This document shows, piece after piece, positions 38,578 to 50,600 of a stretch of DNA of 64,000 bases; the first letter of the stretch is position 1, and each line of letters opens with the position of its first letter. The DNA comes from Cladocopium goreaui (Eukaryota > Sar > Dinophyceae > Suessiales > Symbiodiniaceae): positions 395,001-459,000 of the forward strand of contig CAMXCT020005046.1 in NCBI GenBank assembly GCA_947184155.2, read 5' to 3'. The notes under the pieces are model-generated. The model did not search any database. It had not been told where the DNA came from and worked only from the letters and a program-made list of their open reading frames with translations. The translations under genes and the position numbers were made by a program.

Positions 38578-38631
38578 GCGACTGGTCTTCATCATCAGAG
38601 CCATCATGGCCTTCCGAGTTTCAGGACTGGC
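38578..38631 (-). CDS. Exon (18 codons), unrecognised
   Basis: The exon reads ASPETRKAMMALMMKTSR between GCGCCAAG and a GT donor (GTGACA), phase 0 at both ends. The open frame runs on through the donor (VTEPGAGSFYKGDL), so the exon may be longer. Confidence 0.55.
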
Positions 38632-38954
38632 CTTGGCGCTTCCACGGTGGGATTTAAATCGGACATGCGATGGTACAACCAAAAAAAAAAACTCATCTTG
38701 CTACGCAGCTTTATTGCTCAGCTTTAATCAACAGTGCGATATTTGGGTTTCTCCAATGGAGGACAGCCCAAGTTATGGTCGCAAGAGGGAAAATGACCAA
38801 CCATCAAAGGTCTCCATGGGAAGGTGACAGTCTAGTCTCGCAAATGTCATGCAGCTTTTATATTTATGAATGGCTGTGTACGTGTATATTACAAGGTACA
38901 TGTCTATATCTATGTGGATATGTATAATTATATGTTATATATACATAGACATGT

Positions 38955-39146
38955 ACATACATACATACATACATACATACATACATACATACATACATAC
39001 ATACATACATACATACATACATACATACCATTACATTACATTACATTACATTACATTACATTACATTACATTACATTACATTACATTACATTACATTACA
39101 TTACATTACATTACATTACATTACATTACATTACATTACATTACAT
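38955..39146. repeat. TACA then TTACA pentanucleotide array
   Basis: (CATA)n switches to about 23 copies of CATTA and back to (CATA)n. Confidence 0.95.
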
Positions 39147-39290
39147 ACATACATACATATATATATATATATGATATATATACAAAGTATGAACAACAGA
39201 TATCTTGCGAAATCGTTTACGCTTGGTGCAGCCTCATTGCGACCGACTTCGCTTGTCGTGACCCAACCCCAACCAGTTATACATCAATTA

Positions 39291-39838
39291 GCCTCTGGTA
39301 AACATACAAAAACTATGGAAAATCACAATTCTTAATGGGTAAATCCACTATAAATGGCCATTTAATGATGGGTGAAAACTATAGAAAATCACAGTTTTTA
39401 ATGGTAAATCCACTATAAATGGCCATTTAATCGGTGAAAACTATAGAAAATCACAGTTTTTAATGGTAAATCCACTATAAATGGCCATTTAATGGGTGAA
39501 AACTATAGAAAATCACAATTTTTAATGGTAAATCCACTATAAATGGCCATTTAATGGGTGAAAACTATGGAAAATCACAATTTTTAATGGTAAATCCACT
39601 ATAAATGGCCATTTAATGGGTGAAAACTATAGAAAATCACAGTTTTTAATGGTAAATCCACTATAAATGGCCATTTCATGGGTGAAAACTATAGAAAATC
39701 ACCATTTTTTATGGTAAATCCACTATAAATTGCCATTTAATGTGTGAAAACTATGGAAAATCACAATTTTTAATGGTAAATCCAGTATAAATTGCCATTT
39801 AATGGGTAAAAACTATGGAAAATCACAATTTTTACGAG
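39291..39838. repeat. Family A remnant with its interior amplified as a 61-bp tandem array
   Basis: The left end GCCTCTGGTAAACATAC is that of family A. It is followed by about nine units containing AAACTATAGAAAATCAC, TTTTTAATGGTAAATCC and ACTATAAATGGCCATTTA, differing by a few bases. The array stops at 39835 in AATTTTTACGAGG without a right terminus. Confidence 0.85.
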
Positions 39839-40275
39839 GAACCAAAAGGTTTGGGGTACCCTCCGCATACATTGAAAATCATTTAAAACCACCACTTGCT
39901 GGGGATTTCCCGGCTAGCCACCTTGCCGGAAGGTACGGATAGAACTACAAAACATCTTCAGAACCACCAGATATACTCATGATATCCCCATGATGCTTAA
40001 ATCACATAAAACCCACTCAATCCCCACGTGGAGGTTGCCATAAATGGGGGTACCCCTAGTTATCATCCATTTATAGATAGACTTTCCCTTATAAACCATC
40101 CAGCTATTGGGGTATCCTCTATTTATGGAAATCCCCATGTGTGTTAAATCCCAGAAAACCACAACTAATCATGGTTAAATCCCATAAAAGCACCATTTTC
40201 TCTGGTTAAATCACCATGTGTTGCCCAAAAAAATGACTCCCATGGATCTCCCCCTGTTGGATAAGGCGACGATGC

Positions 40276-40333
40276 AGTTCCGCAGCGTCTCCAGCTCCTC
40301 CTGGGTGATGCTGTCGATGGCCGCAACCAGGTC
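40276..40333 (-). CDS. Exon (19 codons), unrecognised
   Basis: The exon reads DLVAAIDSITQEELETLRN after TGCGTTCAG, with a GC donor (GCATCG). It is downstream of the crotonase exons; whether it is its 3' end or a new gene is unknown. Confidence 0.55.
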
Positions 40334-41348
40334 CTGAACGCAGCCCGCGCCGCCGTAGGAAGAAATCCATTGTGGTTAGTGTATGGTGAATAGATAGCAT
40401 TCCATGGTTGGCATTCATATATGAATAGAAATAATATTCGTATAGGTTATGCTTAATACATAATAAATAAATAAATAAATACATAAATAAATATATGTAT
40501 ATGCATGTATATATATATATATGGGTAAATGATCATATTTCACTCATCTGAAGTAAGGCTATTTTGGGATAGTTATCCCAATGCTAACCATCATTCCAGC
40601 GGAGGGAGAACAGTGAGGTCGCTATAATTTATCCTTTTCCCTTGTGCAGAGGAGTTGGTGCCCCGCTATAATTTACCCATATATGGTTTGTGTATGGTTA
40701 ATATACATATATATATATGTATGTAATATTCCATTATGGTTAGCATTCCTATATGTATTGTAGCAATAGTATATGATTAGGGTTAATATATATATAATAT
40801 TGTCCTATAGTTAGACTGTACTATCATGAATTAGTGTCTTAATCCATGGTACATGATACATGGTTTTTTTATCCCACTTCCTTATGGCTTCCTCATCATA
40901 TACAAACTTGGACGCACAAGGAGCAATGGGGTGATGCAGGCACCAAACAGTGAGACATTCCATGAGGTGCCAGCCGGAGACATCCCCTAACAGACATGCT
41001 TCGGCTGGTATAGATAGTTAGATACCATGGAAAATCCATGTTTTGGTAGGAAACAACTTGTTCCATCAAGAGCCGTTGGTCGCCTACCCCCAGCAAGTTT
41101 ACCCTTAATCCAACCATGGGCTTCGTGAAGCCGCAGTCCGGTAAATGGCTCACAGGCCAAGCCGGGCAGCCCGCAGCCCGCTGTTGAAGTAGCCAAAATC
41201 TACAAATATCAGCTAGGGAATGAAATCTAGATTCAATCCCAAGAATGACGTGCACACGTCACAACTGTTAGCAACCCAGCAAGAGGGTTGCTAAGTCAAT
41301 TCCATGGCAGAAAGAATGAAAGCCAGATTCGGTGGAGGAGCTCAGCTA

Positions 41349-41412
41349 CATAGCCATGGAAAATGGCCATCTCTAATGAGTTGTTCATGGCTATGTTCAT
41401 TGCCGGAGGGTA
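41349..41412. mobile_element. Inverted-repeat element, family A, short form
   Basis: CATAGCCATGGAAAATGG is mirrored loosely by TTCATGGCTATGTTCATTG and ends CCGGAGGGTA. Confidence 0.5.
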
Positions 41413-41783
41413 AATGATTTGAACTCTGGGTTTCACATGTTTTCGCTCCTCTTCTGGTTAGAACTCGGTTAGAACTTTGCCAAATCATCTGTGAATGGGG
41501 GATGTCCCAGCGTACCCGAGGGTACCTAGCAAACAAGCTCATGCTAAGAAAATTCTACAATTCCCTAAATCAGAAATTCAACCCTTTTTTGGGGTTCCTT
41601 CTGTCAATGTCTATCAAGACTCAAAAACAGTGAGGTCATTGTGAGGTCCCAAAAAATCTAACATGGAACCATTTCAAAGGAGATCCAAGAATGATTTTAC
41701 TACTTGCTGGATCTGGCCTTCATTGGGTTCCATGTTCAATTTTGGACATGTTGGGCCAAGGGTTGATAACTCTGTCGAAAAAC

Positions 41784-41808
41784 TGTCCTTCTGTAGGAGG
41801 CGTTTGGA
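41784..41808 (-). CDS. Crotonase-family exon j
   Basis: The exon encodes SKRLLQKD after acceptor CGGGAG, in phase 0 with exon i, matching the (AL)xxSKxLIxK helix. Upstream in the same frame FALRE is also open, so the acceptor could be CTGAG at 41825-41829. The donor is GT (GTTTTT) or GA. Confidence 0.55.
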
Positions 41809-43308
41809 CTCCCGCAGGGCGAACCTCAGTACAACTTGCAAATTTCAGGGGTTCCAGCATGTTCTATCCAACAAAGTCAGGGCATCCAAAAAATGAAAAA
41901 AAAAAAAAAGGATGAATTGAAGCCAATTCGGGGGGCATCACTAAAAAGACAAGAGCAACTTTGTCAAGTGAGAAGCCGTCCTGGTTCGGGTTTCATCCCT
42001 TTTTTTTTTGGCAAAATCCCCTAGTTCGGTTGACGAGATCACCCTTTTGTTGGTTCAATCGTTCAATCCCGATTTCAGCTGGAAAAATACCCACTTGTGG
42101 TACCAGTGGACTCAAGACAAATCGAGTGTTTATTGTGAAAAATCATGCCGCATGTTGTTGTATTTGATGCAATGATATCCAGTGTCATAATGTATCAAAA
42201 ATAATAATCCATTATGACACTGGTTTCCATTATAAGTGTATATGATAAGTGTCATAATGTATCAAAAATAATCCATGGTTTCCATTCTCAGCATACTTCG
42301 ACCCACAGTGATACCTCAGCCCCAGACTGTGGCATCTTAGCCATCTTCTTTGCAGCCTCCACTGCTTTGGGAAGCACCTGCTTGTGCTTTAGAGTGGGGA
42401 TGGGTCAAATCATTGGGATCCCCAAAATTTAGGGATTTCAATAGGAAAACTGGACCGAAGATATGTGTATTGTGGTTTCGACCCCCAAAATCAGTGGATC
42501 CCCTGCGACCGAAGTCAGCCGAAGTCAGCATCAGGATCGGGAGCATCCCAGCCTCCTTGCTGGGAACCACCTCGGTGCAAAGTCCCCACCTCGCTGCCGC
42601 CAAGGGGGTCACGATTTTGGGGATATCCTCTGTGGAAAGTTGAAATGGAAATTGAAAGATCCCCCTTTCTGGGCCAAAAAGGCCTTACTGTTTGCTGAGC
42701 CGATTTTGGGAATGAGTCACAGAGTCACATCAAGAGGAGAATCTGCCAGAAATGTGGTCATTGTTGGGTTCATAGCAACCCAAATTTCGCTATGATTTGG
42801 TATTGACCCACACCCATGTCTGCTTCCAAGAGGCTGCAGCGCCTGCTGTGCGGTGAACTCTGAACCGTACCTGTGCCAGTTGGGATTATCTGGCCCGATG
42901 ACCATCTGGCAATACAGCCAAGGGGTATGCCAGAAATGCCAGTTGACTGCCAGGGTTTCAAAAACAGGACCTCTAGACTCTAGACAAAGCCATAAATCAA
43001 GCAGGATAGTTCAATGAGCATTTGGCGGATTTTTTTTCCAGGACCTCTTTTGGGCAAACTGGCATAGATACGGAAAACCCATGATTTCCGTAGGAATGAT
43101 CTGATCAGCATTTCTGGTGGACGTCCGTGCCTATGTTAGTTTGCTGGATGCTCCATGGATTAAATGGTGGAATCCCCACGGCACCGCCCTTCTGCTAAAG
43201 AGACCCCACTTCCCCACTTCGAGCTATTGATGGATATAGAAGGCCTATCTATATACATATGTGATACATGTGTTTGTGTGTGTGCGTCCGTGTACAAAAT
43301 TCTAAAAT

Positions 43309-43341
<33 letters not shown>

Positions 43342-44621
43342 ATATATATATACATGAGTTTATCTATACGTATGTGTATATATATATATATGTACAGTAC
43401 CTATGTATTCTTTGAATTATCTATGTACACTAGACAGTTTGCCTCCTCATTTCCACCTTCTGCGGGCACTGCATGAGTTGCTTTGCGCGCGTCAGGCCGA
43501 CCACACGGGGCCTGTGTGATCCATGATAGGCCGTGGTAATAGGAAAAATGATGATTAACATATAATATCATGCATGTTTACACATATACATACATATATA
43601 TATATATACATACATACATATACGTATATATGTACATGATTGATATATAATTATATGTATATATGTATATATAGCATATATTATATATATACGCGCAACA
43701 CCCAGCGTAGAGGGTTCCAATTCCCAATCAAATGTTGTTGCAACTTTACATTCAATTGGGAAGATCAACAAAGGTATTAGGGAATATTAGAATCCGACCC
43801 CCGTTAAACTCTACATTCCATTGGGAAGATCAACAAAGGTATTAGGGAATATTAAAATCCCACCCGCGTTAATTTTTACATTCAATTGGGAAGAACAAAA
43901 GTATTAGGGCATATTAAAATCCCACCCCCGTCAAATCGGGAAGATCAACAAAGGTATTGGGGAATATAAAAATCCCACCTCCGTTAAACTCTACTCTACA
44001 TTCAAATGGGAAGATTAACAAAGGTATTAGGGAATATTAGAATCCGACCCCCGGTTAACCTTTACATTCGATTGGGAAGATCAACAAAGGTATTAGGAAA
44101 TGTTAAAACCCCACCCCCATTAGACTTTACATTCAACGGGGAAGATCAACAAACGTAATAGGGAATGTTAAAAACTACATTCAATTTATGATGATGATGA
44201 TGATGATGATGATGATGCGTTGCCCGTCGTCCTTGCGGTTCGGGGCAAAGCCCAGGCATTGTGCCGTATATACATATATATATATATATGTGTGTGTGTA
44301 TGTATGTGTGTCTGTCTGTCTGTCTGTCTGTCTGTCGGTCCGTCCGTCCGTCCGTCTGTGTGTGTATGTGTGTATGTCTGTATGTCTGTATGTCTGTATG
44401 TATGGATGTATGGATGGATGGATATTCAGGATATAATATGATACAATGACATAGAATGGGATGTATAACCGCGGGATACTCTCCAGTAGACAAACAAAAC
44501 GAAAACTGGAAAACTCTCAGGGAAGCCCAAGTTGCTGGAGAGCACTTCTTTAAAGCACATATGGCAATTGAAAATCGCTCATTGTCAGTAGCTGGAAATC
44601 CTGTTCCAAATATGTATTATG

Positions 44622-44654
<33 letters not shown>

Positions 44655-47600
44655 GTGTGTGTGTGTTGAAATTCCGTTGCTGGGTTCAATTATATACCAA
44701 GGGGTAAAGTCACCAGTAAGTCAGCAATAAAAATGGAGCTGTCACCAGCATTTATAATTAAAAAAAAGAAACACAAATAGCTTTGCTTCGGTCAAACGTT
44801 GCACCAACCAAGCTGTTGATCCTTGGGGCCCTTCATTTTAGTAGCAGATGATCACAGTGCCTTGATATCATCGAACAGATGGGGGATTCTCCATGTCTGA
44901 TTGGTTGGTGGGGGCCACCTACCCCACTGAAAAATATGAGTCAATTGGGATGATGACATTCCCAATATGTATATGGAAAAATAAAAACTGGTTCAAACCA
45001 CCAACCAGTATACATATGTATGTATAAATATATTTGTATACATCTGTGTAATGATTCTATTTCAACAATAAAAGACTTGCAACACAAGCACCTAGAATGG
45101 ACAGGTCAATCACAGCTTGAGAGATGTGCAAATAAGACCAACAAAATAAATAAATAGCCTGCAAGTATGGATCTGTTTCACCTCATTTTCGCTGTGTTTC
45201 TTGAATTCTTTGAATTCAAAATCTTCGCAAAATGGCAGAATCTTCAAAAAAACAATGCCCAAGTTGTCAGAAACATGGCATACTCATCATGGCTGGGTTG
45301 CGCGGTTGGGATTCCGTACAAGCCATGAATTTCAGCTGAGCCGCAGCAGCACGGAGGATCCCAGCTCGGGCACCAGTCCCAGCTCACCAAAGGGATAGCG
45401 AAAGGTCACGTCCTGGGGGCGAAACGGCGAAACCCAACGGCGATGCTTGGGAAGATCTAGGATCGAAAAGCGATTTTCTAAGAAAATCACCAGGAAACAG
45501 GTGGATTTGAAGACAAAGCTGGTTCGCAATTGGCTTCGGTCGCCAAGCTGCAGGAACTAGGAACCCCAGTTCCACGACTGGAATGCAATTCTTGGGCTGG
45601 TGTGATTACTCCCGGATGAGGTGATGCCCCTTCCACCCGCAGCTCCTCCCCCACAAAGGCCTTGGCAAATGGGCGTTGACTCGCCCCGTGAAAAGATGGT
45701 CCAAAACGATATTGCTATGATTATCATTGTGATGATTTCTGATTGTCATTGTGATTATGGATGATTATGGCACATTATTGTTATGATGTTCATTCTGACT
45801 ATTGTTGTGCTTATTATTTTCCGCGAGGGGTTTGACAGTCAGGGGTGCCTGCTGGCATAGTCTATCCCAAAAGGCAGGATGATTCTGGCCAGAAAAAGGA
45901 CGATATGAACTGAGATGCCCATCAAAATCCATCAAAATCCATCAAAATCTAGGCAATCTAGGCAATCTAGGCAATCTAGGCAATCTAGGCAATCTAGGCA
46001 TGGGTCCGGTCCTAACGACCCAAAACAGCCCCACCAGGCCCCAAGATCGCCAAGCGTCGAGATCCTGCCACAGGAGCCCCAGATTAATTCCACCACCAAT
46101 GGTGGTGCCGTTGATGGCAGAGATGGAAATCTTGGGGAATTTGATCATCTCCTGAGGATCAAAAAATGGGAGATCTTCAGGATCCGAACCGATGGAGGTA
46201 CGTTAGTACCATATTTCAGGGCATATTTTAAAGGAAAATATCCCCTGAAATTTAGGCCATATCTTAAATATCCCATGTATTAAAATCCCATGATGGGATA
46301 TTGGATGGGATATTGGATGGTATCATCGTATGTATGTTGGAGATGATACCCATTGATATTGGAGATGTGATTACATGATGACCATATCAATGGGGAGATC
46401 AAAATCAACCAATGAAATCCATGGATTTTACGAAGCCATGGCCCATTCGTAGATATGCCTGTTGAAAAGGCTGCTTTTCTATGTTAAATTGCCAGAGTGT
46501 AACATGATCTAATCGGTAAATACTGGATTCCATGAGCAACTGACACTTCGATCATCTGCTGAGACTCATATACATGGGGAGATCAGGGATGGAAACCTCT
46601 CAAAATCACCCTTGGGGTGCGGGACCCAGTTGGTAAGTGGTGATCTAACTCGGATACATCGCATCGTCACAACTATAACTCATAACTGGGTTGCGAATGG
46701 TTGCGAGTTGTTCCCCACTTACTAACTGGGATGCACATCCACCAATCCAACTGTAAGAGGTGGATATGAACCTGCCTAGATTACACCAACCCATATGATG
46801 TTGGCCCAAAAGAGACACCAAGAGACGCGAAACAACGACAGCATGGTTTGCGACTTTTTTGGCTTTGTTTGTGTGGAGTGCGGGATCATCCAGAAAGTAA
46901 TAATTGAGGGTCTACCATCAAATTTGGGAAAGTATGGCGCGGAGCCCAAAAGAAACACAGTCCGCCCTCGCGAACAGACTGTTTCAAACGCATGTCTGTG
47001 AGGGATGTATTTCAGTTTTCAGATGAGCCACCTACAATGTTTTATACCTGTATTGGCTAATGGACATAGTGTGCCTGTCTGAATGCCTCATTGTGGTTCT
47101 CACAGCCGGCATGTTTGATGTTTACCATTTTTTTTGCTGCTTCTTCCTCAATTCTTTCTGGCATTTTCTGGCTCTTATTAGTTTTTACTAATGTGGGAAA
47201 CCCGATAACAAAGCTAGCATTTGGTAATGGCTTATACCACCCATGTATGATAGTTTTGGGGATGGTTTAGGGGTTAGGGTTTACCACATTATCCCACTTT
47301 TTGATGTCATGGCCACGTCAATGCCAAAAAAAAAACAGCCAAGTTGCACGGGTGGTGCCTGCAAGGGAAACGTCTGGCGGCTGCACCGCAAGACCCTCCT
47401 GATGGCATCCAGGGTGAATCGGGAACGTAGAATTGCAGTGGATGGGATGATCTTGGGATGTATAGCAATATGGATTGCTATAATACCATCATATTGCTGG
47501 GATGATCATGCTGGGATTGTTATAGAAAGTGCTAAAATCAGTGCCGTCACATGATTTATCATGGCTGAAAGGCACATCGAAGAGACCAAGCATGAGTTTC

Positions 47601-50600
47601 ACATAGTTTCACACTAGTCACAGGCTGGATGTCAAGAAAAGGTGCCGGTAAACCGGAGGTTTCAACCAAATGTAGGTGAGTGCAGCAAATTGCTTCCCAT
47701 TAGCTAATTCATGGCCAACCAGCCAGACATCCAAACGAACAGACAGGATCATCACCAGTCGCTAAGCCAAGGCTTAGCCGCACCCAGATCTCCCAAGGCC
47801 TGGATATAGCCCTCGAAGACCTCGCAGCGGTGTGGATATTTTCTAGCAAGCCATGTTTGAGTACCATACCGTACGTCAATTCATCCAAATCAGGGTGCCA
47901 ATGGAGATACAAAAATTGTCGTTTTTGGTGCTAAACCATATATAATATACATATTCATTCTGAGGTTGACAAGTTTGATGCCACCAGGGATGGAATCAAA
48001 TCATCATGGTCCATGCGGGGAATGTGGGAACGTGGCGCAATTACAACAGCTTTGCCAAACAACCTTAGTAGGTTTGGCAGACCACAGGGATGAACCATGC
48101 AGGACCTTTAAATAGAACAAATTGTGGAAGATCTAACACATTTTCACCTCGCAGGCGCCTCCAGGGACAGTTGTTAAAACGTCAACCAACTACCAGCTGT
48201 ACAAAGCTCTCGTTCCAGACCACAATGCGTACCCCAATTGCCATCTTTGGTCTATTCAACCCTCATGGTTTCATTTCACTGGATTCATGTAGAATATAGA
48301 TGATTTAGATACTTTATGATACTTTGACATATATAGATGTAGATCTCCTCTACCCTCTGGTGAACTAACATTTTGCTATGGAAAATCACCATTTTTCATG
48401 GGAAAATCCACGAACTTTCTATAGCCATTTTCCATAGCTTTTTGTTAGTTCACCAGAGGGTATATATACAAATAAATCCCATGAAATCCCATTAAACCAC
48501 CATTTTCCTATGGTTTTCCTATGGTTTTTCCATTACCAGAGGCTACCATTCATATCCTCTATCAACATCAGCTGTTTGGGTGGTATTCAACATCAACTGC
48601 GGGTTCCAGCTGCGGGTTCGATCATCCCATAACTGGTCCCACTCGTGTTTTAGTCACTGCAGTCACCATGTGTGTTTTTACTACGGAGAAGGGATTATTC
48701 AGTATATTAACCATGATAATCTCATGATAATCCCATGATAATCCCATGAAAAACCACTATAGTATGGTTTAGAATCCCATGAAAATCCCCAGAAAATCCC
48801 TCAAAATATCCCATGAAACGTCGTCCGAATCCCTTCAAAATCCACTATGCACCCCCCTCAGCGGCCTCCTCAGGCACCGTGCTGCTGGTGTCCGTGAAGT
48901 TCCCCCCCGCGCTGAAGGCGCGGCCCGCGCCCGTCCACCTCATCCGATCATCAAAAACTACGTGAAAAATGGGATGTGTTGAGGGAGTTAAATCATGGGA
49001 TTGTAAACCATACTCTAGACTATAGTGAACTATAGTGGTTCAAATTAAATTACATGGGATTTTAATTGGATTAAATGATGGTTAATGGGGTTACAATGGG
49101 ATTATACTGGTTTATACAGTGAATAATCATCAATTTTTGGGATTTTGAGCCTCAAGAATTAGGATTTCACCCATCAATTGTGAGTAGTTCACCATAAGAA
49201 TTCAAATTGCTGGGAGATGTGTATGAAAAAAGGTTCAAAAAGGTGGTTCAGGCATGAAAAAATTGGGATTGAGTCTTGAAGTTTGTTCCAAAAACAACGT
49301 ATGATTAACAATCCCAAGCCGCTTGAGTCATAAACGATTCCCGACATTGCCATAGAAATCCTTCATGAACAGAGCCACTACAATCCACCCAGGTTTCTGG
49401 ATGACATCCCAGGAACCGATCAATGGATGCCATGGTGACGACTGGGGATCCCCCATGACTTAGGGGGTCCACCTTGTAGGGGATTTATCAGCTGAATCTT
49501 CTGAAGAACTAGGGCAACTAGGGCCAGGGGATTTACACCAGCTGGCTCAGTTGAGGGTATTCAGCCAAAAAAAATGTGGGTATCTCAGTATCTCTTGAAC
49601 TTATATCATTTGAAGTTTACAGGTTTGTGATGTTCCCAATTCTGATTGATGTCAGAGGCTCTCTACATATCTTAGGTTTGACCCCGAAGCAACCATGGCT
49701 CATCAGAAATCCTGATCCACACTTGTAGATGATATTCATCTTGGGGAAAAAAAACACTAAGCCTTGCTTTAAAAGATCTGGGAAGCATCCCCACAGCTGA
49801 GTCGTCCAACACGATGATCTTGCATCGTTCATCTCGCTTCGCGTGCTCCTTAGCCCATCCATCCCATCCCTGTCCACTGGACCTGTAAGTTGGATGTGCA
49901 CCTTATTTCACACACACCAAAATAACTATAAATAACTCACATAACCTGCAGCATGAAGCAATAACCTTCTAACAATCTTCAGGAAGTCAGGAACCATCAT
50001 ATTTCTGGATGGATTTTCCAACGCTTCCACTGCGACGAACATATGGTGGAAGCCTATCAACCTGCCAGGGCGCGACCAACAATGTCACCTCAGCTGAGCT
50101 GATCTCCATCTTACCAAGGCATCGGTAAGATGAGGCCAGGCCTTCAATGTTGCAATCATTACCCTCTGGTAAACGTTTACATAACTATGGAAAGATCCAC
50201 CATTTTTCATGGGAAAATCCACGATTTCGACTGGGCCATGTTCAATAGCAAACTGTTAGTACCAGAGGGTATATATATACAAATAAATCCCATTAAATCC
50301 CATTAAACCACCATTTTCATCCATTTTCCTATGGTTTTCCTATGGTTTTCCATTACCAGAGGCTACCATGAATTACCACCTGGGGTCATCAACTATGCCT
50401 AGATAATCCACCGCTTCATCTCCTGCCCAGTGCCCAGTGGACCATATCCCATGACAGTGACCGTTACTCTGACTGCACCATAATACCATAGTTCCCATCT
50501 GGTTATGACTAACATAGCCATGGAACATCCCAACCATAAATGGAGGTTTTTAATAGGAAAATCGTCTATAAATGGGCCATCTATACCATGGCTATGTTGA

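Noticed and set aside
41100-41200. C-terminal exon of the crotonase gene ending GLRAARLGL and stop
   Set aside because: An acceptor exists (TTCAACAG), but the phase and sequence do not match the family's C-terminus, and other fr​ames are equally open.
47335-47420. GC-rich block between crotonase exons d and e as an extra exon
   Set aside because: Exons d and e already join in phase to a family-like sequence, and none of this block's frames resembles the fold.
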